From: Sporosarcina aquimarina | Lineage (GTDB): Bacteria > Bacillota > Bacilli > Bacillales_A > Planococcaceae | Direction of reading: 5' to 3' | Assembly: GCF_023715615.1 (NCBI RefSeq) | Contig: NZ_JAMBOM010000001.1 | Location: forward strand, 186,001 to 250,000 | Length of the DNA stretch: 64,000 nucleotides | Part shown: piece after piece, positions 8,681 to 16,760 of the stretch | How positions within the stretch are numbered: the first letter of the stretch is position 1 | Layout: each line of letters begins with the position of its first letter | The notes under the pieces: model-generated | Told to the model about the DNA's origin: nothing | Seen by the model: only the letters and a program-made list of their open reading frames with translations | Databases searched by the model: none | Translations under genes and position numbers: made by a program

Positions 8681-9513
8681 ATGGAATTATGGTCATGGGA
8701 ACCGCTTCAGACGTTGGGAAAAGCCTTATTTGCACAGCGTTTTGCCGGTTGCTTGCTAATGATGGCATCCGTGTTACGCCGTTCAAATCCCAGAATTTAT
8801 CCCCTTATACGGAATGCGCAATAGATGGAACACCAATCAGCCGGGCACAATTCATTCAAGCAGAAGCTGCTCGCACAAAACCAAGTGCGGACATGAACCC
8901 GATCATCTTACAGCCTGGAGCAGATGGAACACTGACTGGGACGTTCTGTGGTGAACAACTTAAACCTGTTAGTGGCATGGCGTATCGGGACGTGTATTAC
9001 GAGCATGCGATTCAAGCGATTGAACGTTCACTTAGTTCCTTGAATGATTCGTTCGAAGCGGTTGTTATTGAAGGAGCAGGAAGTCCCGTGGAGATGAATT
9101 TACTTGAGCGGGACATCGTGAATATGCGGGTCGCTGAACTGGCGGACGTTCCTGTCGTATTAGTAGCGGATATCGATCGTGGTGGTGTTTTTGCGTCGAT
9201 CGTCGGTACCCTCGAATTGCTACAACCATCCGAACGAAATCGGGTGAAGGCAATAGTTATTAATAAATTCAAAGGTGATCCCAAGGGATTTCTAGAAGGT
9301 ATTGAATTCATCGAATCGTATACAAAGGTTCCTGTTTTAGGAGTGCTGCCATACAAACCCGATCACGGAATCGCCGAAGAAGATGCCCCGCGACTTAAAA
9401 CGCAAGCACCGATTGGGGTCGATCCTTATGACGCATGGTCTGAACACGTCCGTCAGCATATCGACTGGCCATTGCTGAAAGGGATTATCGGAATAGAAGA
9501 GGCGTGCCGATGA
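8677..9513 (+). CDS. Shortened cobyric acid synthase-like protein, ATPase domain only
   Basis: 278 residues against about 490-510 for complete CobQ/CbiP. The N-terminal dethiobiotin-synthetase-like ATPase domain is intact: P-loop GTASDVGKSL, FKSQNLS, DMNPIILQP, EGAGSPVEMNL, DRGGVFASI, and LGVLPY near residue 230. The glutamine amidotransferase domain of about 200 residues is absent. Yet the last 35 residues (DPYDAWSEHVRQHIDWPLLKGII) look like the extreme C-terminal tail of full-length CobQ, which implies an in-frame internal deletion. The frame is uninterrupted and overlaps both neighbours by four bases, so it is probably translated. Whether it can still amidate corrinoids with free ammonia, or does something else, is unknown. 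Confidence 0.85.
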   Translation: MNGIMVMGTASDVGKSLICTAFCRLLANDGIRVTPFKSQNLSPYTECAIDGTPISRAQFIQAEAARTKPSADMNPIILQPGADGTLTGTFCGEQLKPVSGMAYRDVYYEHAIQAIERSLSSLNDSFEAVVIEGAGSPVEMNLLERDIVNMRVAELADVPVVLVADIDRGGVFASIVGTLELLQPSERNRVKAIVINKFKGDPKGFLEGIEFIESYTKVPVLGVLPYKPDHGIAEEDAPRLKTQAPIGVDPYDAWSEHVRQHIDWPLLKGIIGIEEACR

Positions 9514-10271
9514 ATGGAATTCTACTAGCACTTCAGTTTTTCACAAGTATTCCGGTTCGAAAAGAACTGCCAATGGAAAGACGTCATATCACGGTGATGT
9601 ATGGTACGTTGCCGTTTGTTGGTGCATGGATTGGCCTTGTAACGACTGCGAGTATTCTTATAAGTGACTGGCTAGGATTTGGGTCACTTCTCGCAAGTGT
9701 TCTAACGCTAGTTGTCGGAATTGCTTTAACGGGTGGATTGCATTTGGACGGAGTGGCGGATACGAGTGATGCTTATTTTTCTTATCGTGATCAAAATCGA
9801 CGGCATGAAATTTTGGGTGACCCCCGAATCGGCGCATTTGGTACTCTTGGGCTAATCGTATTCATCCTCTTAAAGTTGGCGTTACTCCAGGAACTAATCG
9901 CAATGAGTCATGCGAGTGTGTACGTCCTAGTTGCTGTTCCATTTTTTGCACGAGGTGCAATGGTGATCTACTTTGTCACAACCCAACCAGCAAAAGAAAG
10001 CGGTATGGCGTATTTTTTTCTTGAAAAACTGAATCGCAGTCCGCTTATCAGTTGGACGATTGTGTGTATGGTGGCGGGGTTATTTGCTATCGGAATCGTT
10101 TTAAAAACAGCCGTATTGCCGATCGTCATCGCTAGTGTAATTGGTCTTTCACTCCTACTATATCGATCGTGGACCGTTCGTAATTTTGGGGGCGTCACAG
10201 GTGATTTAAGCGGTGCATTCATTGAAGGAATGGAGGTCGTTTTATGGATCGTAGTGCTGAGCTCATTGTAA
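9510..10271 (+). CDS. cobS: Adenosylcobinamide-GDP ribazoletransferase (cobalamin synthase)
   Basis: Membrane enzyme that condenses adenosylcobinamide-GDP with alpha-ribazole or its phosphate, closing the nucleotide loop. The 253 residues carry the family motifs LALQFFTSIPV at the start, GGLHLDGVADTSDA (metal-binding acidic cluster) near residue 75, DPRIGAFG near 105, and several hydrophobic helices. The start at ATG 9510 overlaps the cobQ stop (ATGA); a GTG six bases earlier is less likely. The following phosphatase gene begins 28 bases before its end. Confidence 0.95.
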   Translation: MNGILLALQFFTSIPVRKELPMERRHITVMYGTLPFVGAWIGLVTTASILISDWLGFGSLLASVLTLVVGIALTGGLHLDGVADTSDAYFSYRDQNRRHEILGDPRIGAFGTLGLIVFILLKLALLQELIAMSHASVYVLVAVPFFARGAMVIYFVTTQPAKESGMAYFFLEKLNRSPLISWTIVCMVAGLFAIGIVLKTAVLPIVIASVIGLSLLLYRSWTVRNFGGVTGDLSGAFIEGMEVVLWIVVLSSL

Positions 10272-10840
10272 TCCGTCATTTCCCAACAGTCGGTAATGGC
10301 AAACGGCAATACATTGGGTGGACAGACGAACCCATTGTTCCTGTTGCTGTAAGCCCTTTCGATGTCGAGCGTATCATCGTTTACGGGAGTGATTTGTTGC
10401 GAACGCGACAAACTGCAGCATTGCTGTTTCCGAACGCGACCTATTCAGCAGATGCACGATTCCGGGAATGCAATTTTGGTGAATTTGAAGGAAAAACGTA
10501 TGCACAGCTTGAAAAGAATGTACATTACCGAAGTTGGGTGGAGAATTCGACGACGGTTGCACCTCCTGGAGGGGAAACGTTGAGATATGTAGAAGCGCGT
10601 GTGCTTGAGGCGTTTCAACAACTGCCATCAGGTGCGCGACTCATTACACACGGCGGGCCCATTCGACTCTTGTTAGCACGCTTTGGTCCGGAACAACGTG
10701 AATTCTGGTCATGGGCCGTCCCGCATGGTGCAATCTACCGGTTTCACTGGGATTCAGAGGAACAGTGGAAGGAGGGACAACGATGCACATCGTTATCGGT
10801 GGATCAGCTAACGGAAAACGGAAATACGTCCGGGAAATGA
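10244..10840 (+). CDS. cobC: Histidine phosphatase, probable alpha-ribazole phosphatase
   Basis: 198 residues of the histidine phosphatase (phosphoglycerate mutase-like) superfamily. The catalytic motif appears as IRHFPT (usually RHG/RHxxT) at residues 10-15, DLLRTRQTA follows near residue 49, FGEFEGKTY near 81, and the second catalytic His is in ITHGGPIR near 129. In this operon it most likely removes the phosphate from alpha-ribazole phosphate or adenosylcobalamin phosphate. The start is preceded by GGAATGGAGG inside cobS. Its 3' end overlaps the next gene by 58 bases, unusually long for this operon. Confidence 0.88.
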   Translation: MDRSAELIVIRHFPTVGNGKRQYIGWTDEPIVPVAVSPFDVERIIVYGSDLLRTRQTAALLFPNATYSADARFRECNFGEFEGKTYAQLEKNVHYRSWVENSTTVAPPGGETLRYVEARVLEAFQQLPSGARLITHGGPIRLLLARFGPEQREFWSWAVPHGAIYRFHWDSEEQWKEGQRCTSLSVDQLTENGNTSGK

Positions 10841-11175
10841 TGCCTGCAGAATCTAAGTGGTTTGGGGATGAAACGCCGCTTGAATTGGCGAGTTTGAACG
10901 AACTACCTGACCATCAACCAGCTGTTATATGCAACGTCGAAGAGTGGATGGCTACTCAACTTGACGATGAAGAAAAGGCCATTCATGAGTTACTCAACGC
11001 TATACTAGGAAAAAACGTAACACTCATCATTACGGACATTGGCCGAGGAATCGTGCCAATGGATGCACGTGAACGAGCACTCCGCGATGCTTGCGGTCGG
11101 CTGAATCAGCATTTAATGAGAGTGGCAGAGGGAGTCACACGAATTTGGTATGGTCTACCACAAAAATTGAAATAA
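10783..11175 (+). CDS. Short CobU-like P-loop protein (second cobU homologue)
   Basis: 130 residues. The start MHIVIGGSANGKRKYVRE is a CobU-type P-loop. The end (TDIGRGIVPMDARERALRDACGRLNQHL...GLPQKLK) matches the C-terminal helix region of CobU almost position for position. The middle is shorter and lacks the HRxxR segment with the histidine that CobU guanylylates. The fused CobU at 7022-8680 has that segment but lacks this GIVP...RxxDxxGRxNQ tail. The start has GGAGGG upstream, within the cobC 3' end. The protein may complement the fused CobU as a partner subunit or be a non-guanylylating relative; activity cannot be read from the sequence. Confidence 0.8.
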   Translation: MHIVIGGSANGKRKYVREMMPAESKWFGDETPLELASLNELPDHQPAVICNVEEWMATQLDDEEKAIHELLNAILGKNVTLIITDIGRGIVPMDARERALRDACGRLNQHLMRVAEGVTRIWYGLPQKLK

Positions 11176-11189
11176 AGGGGAGACTTTTC

Positions 11190-11786
11190 ATGAAAATCTA
11201 TACGAAAACTGGGGACAAAGGTCAAACGAGTTTAATCGGAGGACGTGTGGACAAAGACAGTTTGCGCGTTGAAGCCTATGGCACAATCGATGAACTGAAC
11301 TCATTCATCGGAAAAGCGATGGCGGAGCTGGATTTAGAAACATGCAGAGATATTTTTGACGACCTAGAAGCGGTTCAGAACGAATTGTTTGATGGTGGGG
11401 GGGATCTTGCAAATGTCATGAAAGAGCGCCATTACAAATTATCAGATGAGCCAATCGAAGTGCTTGAACAACGCATTGACGAACTCATGGAAGAGGCACC
11501 TCCACTCGAGAAATTCATCCTACCAGGAGGAACACACGCAGCTGCATCTCTTCACATTTGTAGAACGGTCACCCGCCGCGCAGAACGAATCACTGTGACA
11601 CTTATGAAGAATGAGGAAGACGTACCGAGTACAGTCCAACGTTATTTGAACCGTCTCTCGGATTACTTATTCGTTGCAGCACGTATCGTCAACAAACGGG
11701 CAAATGTTTCGGATAATGAATACGTCCGCAGTGCAAAAGTATTCCGTACAGGAGCTAAAGACAAAAAGGATAGCGCAAGCGAATGA
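11190..11786 (+). CDS. Cob(I)alamin adenosyltransferase, PduO type
   Basis: 198 residues. Transfers the adenosyl group of ATP to cob(I)alamin or cobinamide, making the coenzyme form used by IcmF and sensed by the riboswitch. Family motifs are KIYTKTGDKGQTSLIGG at the N terminus (ATP-binding loop), EAYGTIDELNSFIG near residue 30, FILPGGTHAAASLHICRTVTRRAER near 115 and YLNRLSDYLFVAARIVN near 155. ATG 11190 follows AAAGGGGAG. It overlaps the next gene by four bases (ATGA). The symbol varies between genomes (pduO, cobA2, yvqK). Confidence 0.95.
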   Translation: MKIYTKTGDKGQTSLIGGRVDKDSLRVEAYGTIDELNSFIGKAMAELDLETCRDIFDDLEAVQNELFDGGGDLANVMKERHYKLSDEPIEVLEQRIDELMEEAPPLEKFILPGGTHAAASLHICRTVTRRAERITVTLMKNEEDVPSTVQRYLNRLSDYLFVAARIVNKRANVSDNEYVRSAKVFRTGAKDKKDSASE

Positions 11787-12463
11787 CCACATACCGGAAT
11801 GCGATTCAGCTTGGTGACTGGATTGTCACAACAGATAATTCTGGGGGCATCGGCGAGAAAGTGGGTGACCTCGTAGCTGTTCCAGACCGGATTACCGCGC
11901 GTTTCGCAACCCGCGTCGCCCTGCTCGAACAGTGGGCGGCGAATGCGGAACCGGAAGCGGTCTTACTACATAATTTTAGCGGTGACACGAGTTGGGACCG
12001 GTATTGCGATGGAATTCGAGATGTATTCGATGAAATCGGAACAACCGCACCGCCAATCAGCGGCAGCAGCGAAACGAATATGTCGCTACGTCAATCCGCA
12101 GTCGCGATAACGTTGATAGGGAAACAGATTTTCGAGGCTAGTGCGTTAGACGGAACCTGGTATACATATGGAACACCTTTAGTAGGTGAAGCTGTCCTCA
12201 CGAGGGAATCTGAAATCGCTTCACTTGCCGCACTTGATAAAGCACGCCGCAATGGACTCATCCAGCGGATTTGGCCCGTTGGTTCGGGTGGAGTTTTGGT
12301 CGAATGGCGAGCAGTGACGGGGGACCGGGCTCGCGAATTGATGAGTCCACTAGACCTTACATGTTCCGCTGGCCCAGCGACAGTGGTATTGCTGCAAATC
12401 GATCCGAATCGACTAGCGGATGCAAAAACATATTTTGGACCGTTGTTGCATGCATTGGAATGA
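11783..12463 (+). CDS. AIR-synthase-like protein, candidate alpha-ribazole kinase
   Basis: 226 residues, translationally coupled to the adenosyltransferase. The N-terminal half resembles the PurM/ThiL/SelD fold: GDWIVTTDNSGGIGEKVGD, then an Asn/Gly-containing loop and GSSETNMSLRQSAVAITLIG, which occupies the place of the GG(D/E)T-type ATP-binding strand. I do not recognise it with certainty. The operon ends in CobS and CobC but has no CobT, the usual source of alpha-ribazole phosphate. Some Bacillales and Listeria instead phosphorylate salvaged alpha-ribazole with the kinase CblS. That role fits the context but is inferred from position and the apparent ATP-binding fold, not from a diagnostic motif. 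Confidence 0.55.
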   Translation: MTTYRNAIQLGDWIVTTDNSGGIGEKVGDLVAVPDRITARFATRVALLEQWAANAEPEAVLLHNFSGDTSWDRYCDGIRDVFDEIGTTAPPISGSSETNMSLRQSAVAITLIGKQIFEASALDGTWYTYGTPLVGEAVLTRESEIASLAALDKARRNGLIQRIWPVGSGGVLVEWRAVTGDRARELMSPLDLTCSAGPATVVLLQIDPNRLADAKTYFGPLLHALE

Positions 12464-12466
12464 ATT

Positions 12467-12497
12467 CAGGGGCACTCAATCTATTGGGTGCTCTTAC
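12467..12497 (+). terminator. Terminator of the cobalamin operon
   Basis: GCACTCAA / TTGGGTGC stem with a TCTA loop and a short T-rich tail, four bases after the last stop codon. Confidence 0.7.
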
Positions 12498-12555
12498 ATA
12501 ATTTCATACTTTCTTTAGTATAATTCCATGACAACAGATTGCAGTTCAAAGGATT

Positions 12556-12822
12556 GATTGGTAGCGCTTCGCTTGTTTAGTGCAAACTTTCACTTGAGTG
12601 AGCGAAATCCACTGTGCTGCGTGAGTATTTAAATCTTTAGGTGCGCCCAAGAATGGTGGCAGGCGCTCATAAATCTTGAAAAGTGATCATTAATTCTAAA
12701 AAGTGCTCATAAAATCCCGAGAGTGATCATAAGCACAAGTTAGTGATCATAAGCCTTCCAAAATGCTCATAAACCCCTGAATGTGATCATAAATGTTTAA
12801 AAATGCTCTTAAACTTCATTCT
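12556..12822. repeat. Boundary module plus eight-unit 20-bp array (TGATCATAA/TGCTCATAA type)
   Basis: 12557-12578 is an inverted copy of the module found at 1618 (GCGCTTCGCTTGTTTAGTGC). From 12663 to 12822 there are eight units of exactly 20 bp. Their cores in order are GCTC, GATC, GCTC, GATC, GATC, GCTC, GATC, GCTC, each followed by AT(A/T)A or a close variant. The 10-bp halves between cores vary freely. The array fills most of the 570-bp gap between the cobalamin operon and fadF and codes for nothing. Confidence 0.88.
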
Positions 12823-12919
12823 CCACGAAGCGCATGCAAGGTAATCCGTTCACTCAAGCCTATCCCCGTCGCGTTCAATGATTACTTCATCAGAATTCAT
12901 CGTCATTTCTAAATTTTCA

Positions 12920-12948
12920 TTGACTGAATGCTCATTCATATCTTAAAC
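12920..12948 (+). promoter_or_regulatory. fadF promoter with 14-bp palindromic operator candidate
   Basis: TTGACT (12920-12925), 17-bp spacer, TTAAAC (12943-12948). The spacer contains the perfect half-site palindrome TGAATGCTCATTCA (12925-12938). The half-sites equal those of the B. subtilis FadR box (TGAATG...CATTCA) but are separated by 2 rather than 6 bases. A repressor here would block RNA polymerase directly. The TetR-family gene at 20699 is the obvious candidate. Confidence 0.55.
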
Positions 12949-13032
12949 TAGTAAATAACGCATCGACAAATTGCCTCAATTCATCTAGACTAGTAAGAAC
13001 ATTCACTACATACAAAAAAAGGGGAGGACAAC

Positions 13033-15183
13033 ATGACACCTTTATTAATCGCCAATTGGGTTTTATTCCTAGGAATTGTCGCGTATGGGCTCGCGTTGTT
13101 TACATACTTACTCAAAACACGCACGCAATTCATCCGACTTGGACAAAAAGAAGACTTTGATAACAATGTACAGAAACGCTTGAAAGAAGTATGGGTGAAC
13201 GTATTTGGTCAAAAGAAACTATTGAAAGATAAAAAGAGTGGTTCCATCCACGTTATGTTTTTCTATGGGTTCCTGCTCGTTCAATTCGGAGCAATCGACC
13301 TGATATGGAAAGGATTGAAACCGGATTCACACTTACCGTTTGGACCGATCTATCCATTCTTCACATTCTTCCAGGAGATTGTTGTTGCGGTCATACTTGT
13401 AGCGGTTGTTTGGGCATTCTACCGTCGTTACATGGAAAAACTAACACGCTTGAAGCGTGGTTGGAAATCTGGGCTTGTCCTCATCTTCATCGGTTCGCTT
13501 ATGATTTCTACACTCGTTGCAAACGGCATGAATATGATCTGGCACGGCCACACAACGACGTGGACAGAACCGATGGCGTCAGGAATTGCAACCGTTTTCA
13601 ATTTCCTATCGCCTACCGCTGCTGCGGTAATTTTCTTCGTTGCATGGTGGATTCACTTGCTGACATTGCTCACATTCCTCGTGTATGTACCGCAATCGAA
13701 GCACGCGCACTTGATTGCAGGTCCAGTCAATACGTACATGATGCGTTTCGACCGTCGTGGAAAGCTTGCGCCAATCGATTTTGAAGCGCTCGAAGAAATT
13801 GAAGATGAAGACGAAATGCCAACACTTGGCGTGGGCAAAATTACGGACTTCACTCAACTTCAAATGATCGACTTGTATGCATGCGTGGAATGTGGTCGCT
13901 GTACGAATATGTGTCCAGCCACGGGAACAGGGAAAATGCTGTCACCGATGGACTTAATCACAAAACTACGCGATAACTTGACGAACACAGGTGCAATGAC
14001 AACGAAACAGAAGCCTTGGGTGCCTTCGTTCATGTTTGGTCACACAAAAGGCAATCAGATCGCACTTGCTGCTGGTCTTGAAGGGGCAACAATGGACGAT
14101 ATTTACAATCCATCATTGATTGGCGATGTCATCACGGAAGAAGAAATTTGGGCATGTACAACGTGCCGTAACTGCGAGGACCAATGTCCAGTTATGAACG
14201 AACATGTTGATAAAATCATCGACCTTCGCCGTTACCTCGTCATGACGGAAGGTAAAATGGATGCGGATGCACAACGTGCGATGACAAACATCGAACGCCA
14301 AGGAAATCCATGGGGACTGAACCGTAAAGAGAAAGAGAACTGGCGTGACGCACGTCCGGACCTTAAGATTCCTACTGTGAAAGAACTGAAAAAAGCAGAC
14401 GAATCCTTCGAATACTTGCTATGGGTCGGCTCAATGGGAGCATTCGACAACCGTTCACAAAAAATCGCGTTGTCCTTCGCTCACTTGTTGAACGAAGCAG
14501 GGGTTTCCTTCGCAATTCTTGGTAACAAAGAAAAGAACTCCGGTGACACACCGCGTCGTCTCGGAAACGAATTCTTATTCCAAGAGCTCGCGACTGCTAA
14601 CATCGCTGAATTCGAAAAAGCGGAAGTGAAAAAGATTGTCACGATTGACCCGCACGCATTCAACATTTTCAAAAACGAATATCCAGACTTTGGCTTCACT
14701 GCTGAAGTTTATCACCATACTGAGCTGCTCCATGAACTTGTCGAGCAAGGGCGTTTGAAACCGCATCACGCAATCGATGAAACGATCACGTTCCACGATT
14801 CGTGTTACCTCGGTCGTTATAATGACGTTTACGATGCACCACGCGAAATTCTGAAATCGATTCCTGGTGTTAACTTGGTTGAGATGAAACGAAACCGTCA
14901 AGACGGCATGTGCTGTGGTGCAGGTGGAGGGCTCATGTGGATGGAAGAAGACGCTGGACATCGCATCAACGTCGCTCGAACGGAGCAAGCGATGGAAGTA
15001 ACACCAGGAATTATTTCTTCGGGATGTCCGTATTGCTTAACAATGTTGTCCGACGGAACAAAAGCGATTGAAGTGGAAGAAAAAGTCGGTACGTACGATA
15101 TTGCAGAACTTCTCGAACGCTCTGTGTTCGGTGAAGGAATTGCAGACGGATCAGAGTCAGAACTTGAACCTGTTTTACAGTGA
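13033..15183 (+). CDS. fadF: Membrane-anchored iron-sulfur oxidoreductase (FadF type)
   Basis: 716 residues. The N-terminal 250 residues have about five to six membrane helices resembling NarI-type heme-b proteins. A ferredoxin-like domain follows with two 4Fe-4S motifs, ACVECGRCTNMCP (about 282) and ACTTCRNCEDQCP (about 374). The C terminus has two cysteine-rich CCG-type domains (HDSCYLGRYND; GMCCGAGGGLMW near 626) like heterodisulfide reductase subunit B. In Bacillus FadF is thought to pass electrons from acyl-CoA dehydrogenase and electron-transferring flavoprotein to quinone. Its position ahead of thiolase and acyl-CoA dehydrogenases supports this. The start ATG 13033 has GGGGAGG just upstream. 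Confidence 0.9.
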   Translation: MTPLLIANWVLFLGIVAYGLALFTYLLKTRTQFIRLGQKEDFDNNVQKRLKEVWVNVFGQKKLLKDKKSGSIHVMFFYGFLLVQFGAIDLIWKGLKPDSHLPFGPIYPFFTFFQEIVVAVILVAVVWAFYRRYMEKLTRLKRGWKSGLVLIFIGSLMISTLVANGMNMIWHGHTTTWTEPMASGIATVFNFLSPTAAAVIFFVAWWIHLLTLLTFLVYVPQSKHAHLIAGPVNTYMMRFDRRGKLAPIDFEALEEIEDEDEMPTLGVGKITDFTQLQMIDLYACVECGRCTNMCPATGTGKMLSPMDLITKLRDNLTNTGAMTTKQKPWVPSFMFGHTKGNQIALAAGLEGATMDDIYNPSLIGDVITEEEIWACTTCRNCEDQCPVMNEHVDKIIDLRRYLVMTEGKMDADAQRAMTNIERQGNPWGLNRKEKENWRDARPDLKIPTVKELKKADESFEYLLWVGSMGAFDNRSQKIALSFAHLLNEAGVSFAILGNKEKNSGDTPRRLGNEFLFQELATANIAEFEKAEVKKIVTIDPHAFNIFKNEYPDFGFTAEVYHHTELLHELVEQGRLKPHHAIDETITFHDSCYLGRYNDVYDAPREILKSIPGVNLVEMKRNRQDGMCCGAGGGLMWMEEDAGHRINVARTEQAMEVTPGIISSGCPYCLTMLSDGTKAIEVEEKVGTYDIAELLERSVFGEGIADGSESELEPVLQ

Positions 15184-15338
15184 AAAAAGTTTGCAAGACT
15201 GACAGATTTGTCCTACAATTAAAACAGTTGAACAGAACAGAATGTTGGAACAAATCAAACAGTGGGGGAGCATCAGTGCTTCCCCTTTTTAATGGAACCT
15301 TATCGAGCGAGCGTTCAGTCGCTCCTTGCAACCCGAAA

Positions 15339-15352
15339 TGTAAACGCTATCA
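15339..15352 (+). promoter_or_regulatory. Catabolite-responsive element (cre)
   Basis: TGTAAACGCTATCA matches the cre consensus TGWNANCGNTNWCA at every position. It lies 22 bases before the thiolase start, where bound CcpA would block expression in rich sugar. Confidence 0.75.
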
Positions 15353-15373
15353 AAAAACGGGAGGATGATGAGA

Positions 15374-16567
15374 ATGATTAAAACAGTATTGATTGACGGC
15401 GCACGAACTGCTTTTGGAAAAATGGGAGGTTCACTACAAACCCTCACTGCAAGTGATTTAGGAGGAGCAGCGATTAAATCTGCCCTGGACCGCTCGGGTG
15501 TCGAAGCAACTGATGTAGACGAAGTGATTTTTGGAACTGTCTTACAAGCAGGGCAAGGACAGATTCCATCTAGACAAGCGGCGACAAAAGCTGGCCTCCC
15601 ATGGAAAGTGAAAACAGAAACGATTAACAAAGTTTGTGCATCCGGTATGCGTAGTGTGACGCTCGGCGATCAGCTGATCCGACTTGGAGACGAAGAAGTT
15701 ATCGTTGCAGGTGGCATGGAGTCGATGTCAAACGCACCGTACTACTTGCCAAAAGGTCGTTTCGGCTTACGCATGGGTGATGCAACACTCGTAGATGGCA
15801 TGATCTATGACGGACTTTCTGATTCATTTTCACCCGGTAATGTGCACATGGGCACGTTCGGAAATTCAACAGCAGAAGCATTCAACGTGACGCGTGAACG
15901 TCAAGATGAGTGGGCGTTGCGTAGTCATCAACGCGCTGTAGCTGCGATGGAAAAAGGCATATTCGAGGAAGAAATCACACCCGTTGAAATTCCGCAACGG
16001 AAAGGTGATCCAATCGTCGTGAACACAGACGAAGCGCCACGAAAAGATACGTCACTCGAAGTGTTGGCGAAACTTCGCCCGGCATTCGGTAAAGACGGAT
16101 CTGTCACTGCTGGGAACGCACCTGGTGTAAACGATGGTGCATGTGCACTCGTATTGATGAGTGACGAACGAGCAGCGCGAGAAGGTAAAAACATACTCGC
16201 AACGGTTATTGGACACGCAGAAATTGCAGTCGAACCTGAAAACTTCCCTCAAACACCAGGACTCGTCATTAATGAAATCCTAGAGAAAACAGGGAAATCG
16301 ATTGAAGACATCGACCTATTTGAAATCAATGAAGCATTCGCAGTTGTTGCGCTCGCAAGTTCAGATATTGCGAAACTCGATCCAGAAAAAGTGAACGTCA
16401 ACGGCGGTGCAGTTGCCCTCGGTCATCCAATCGGTGCGAGCGGTGCAAGAATCATTTTGACACTTGCTTACGAACTCAAACGCCGTGGTGGCGGAATCGG
16501 AGTTGCAGCGATTTGCTCCGGTGGTGGCCAAGGCGACGCGATTATGATTGAAGTTCCTAAACAATAA
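15374..16567 (+). CDS. Acetyl-CoA C-acetyltransferase (thiolase)
   Basis: 397 residues. Catalyses the thiolytic last step of beta-oxidation, or the reverse condensation. The nucleophilic cysteine is in NKVCASGMRSV (about residue 89), the catalytic His is in GHPIGASGAR, and the second Cys in CSGGGQGDA near the C terminus; NEAFA is intact. Equivalent to mmgA/acetyl-CoA acetyltransferases. Of three in-frame ATGs (15365, 15368, 15374) the last has CGGGAGG at the best distance and gives the usual family N terminus. A perfect cre lies just upstream. Downstream is an array of repeats rather than an obvious terminator. Confidence 0.93.
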   Translation: MIKTVLIDGARTAFGKMGGSLQTLTASDLGGAAIKSALDRSGVEATDVDEVIFGTVLQAGQGQIPSRQAATKAGLPWKVKTETINKVCASGMRSVTLGDQLIRLGDEEVIVAGGMESMSNAPYYLPKGRFGLRMGDATLVDGMIYDGLSDSFSPGNVHMGTFGNSTAEAFNVTRERQDEWALRSHQRAVAAMEKGIFEEEITPVEIPQRKGDPIVVNTDEAPRKDTSLEVLAKLRPAFGKDGSVTAGNAPGVNDGACALVLMSDERAAREGKNILATVIGHAEIAVEPENFPQTPGLVINEILEKTGKSIEDIDLFEINEAFAVVALASSDIAKLDPEKVNVNGGAVALGHPIGASGARIILTLAYELKRRGGGIGVAAICSGGGQGDAIMIEVPKQ

Positions 16568-16600
16568 ATAGCAAGGCGAGCAAACCTGTCGCGCGGGAAG

Positions 16601-16760
16601 TTAATGAGCGGAATTCGGAGTTTATGATCACAATTCGGGGTTTATGAGCAACTTTGTGGTTTTATGATCACATTTTGAGATTGATGAGCGCAATTGCAGA
16701 TTTATGATCATATTCTAGCGTTTATGAGCGGAATTTGAGATTAATGATCACAATCTCCGC
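16601..16760. repeat. Eight-unit 20-bp array, inverted orientation, strictly alternating
   Basis: Eight units of exactly 20 bp, each beginning TTTATGA or a near variant. The cores alternate GAGC, GATC, GAGC, GATC, GAGC, GATC, GAGC, GATC without exception. It is the reverse-complement orientation of the 12663 and 59121 arrays. It sits between thiolase and hydroxybutyryl-CoA dehydrogenase. Confidence 0.92.

Noticed and set aside
8677-9513. Frameshift explaining the short CobQ
   Set aside because: No amidotransferase-like sequence appears in any frame downstream; cobS begins at once, so the domain is absent rather than shifted.
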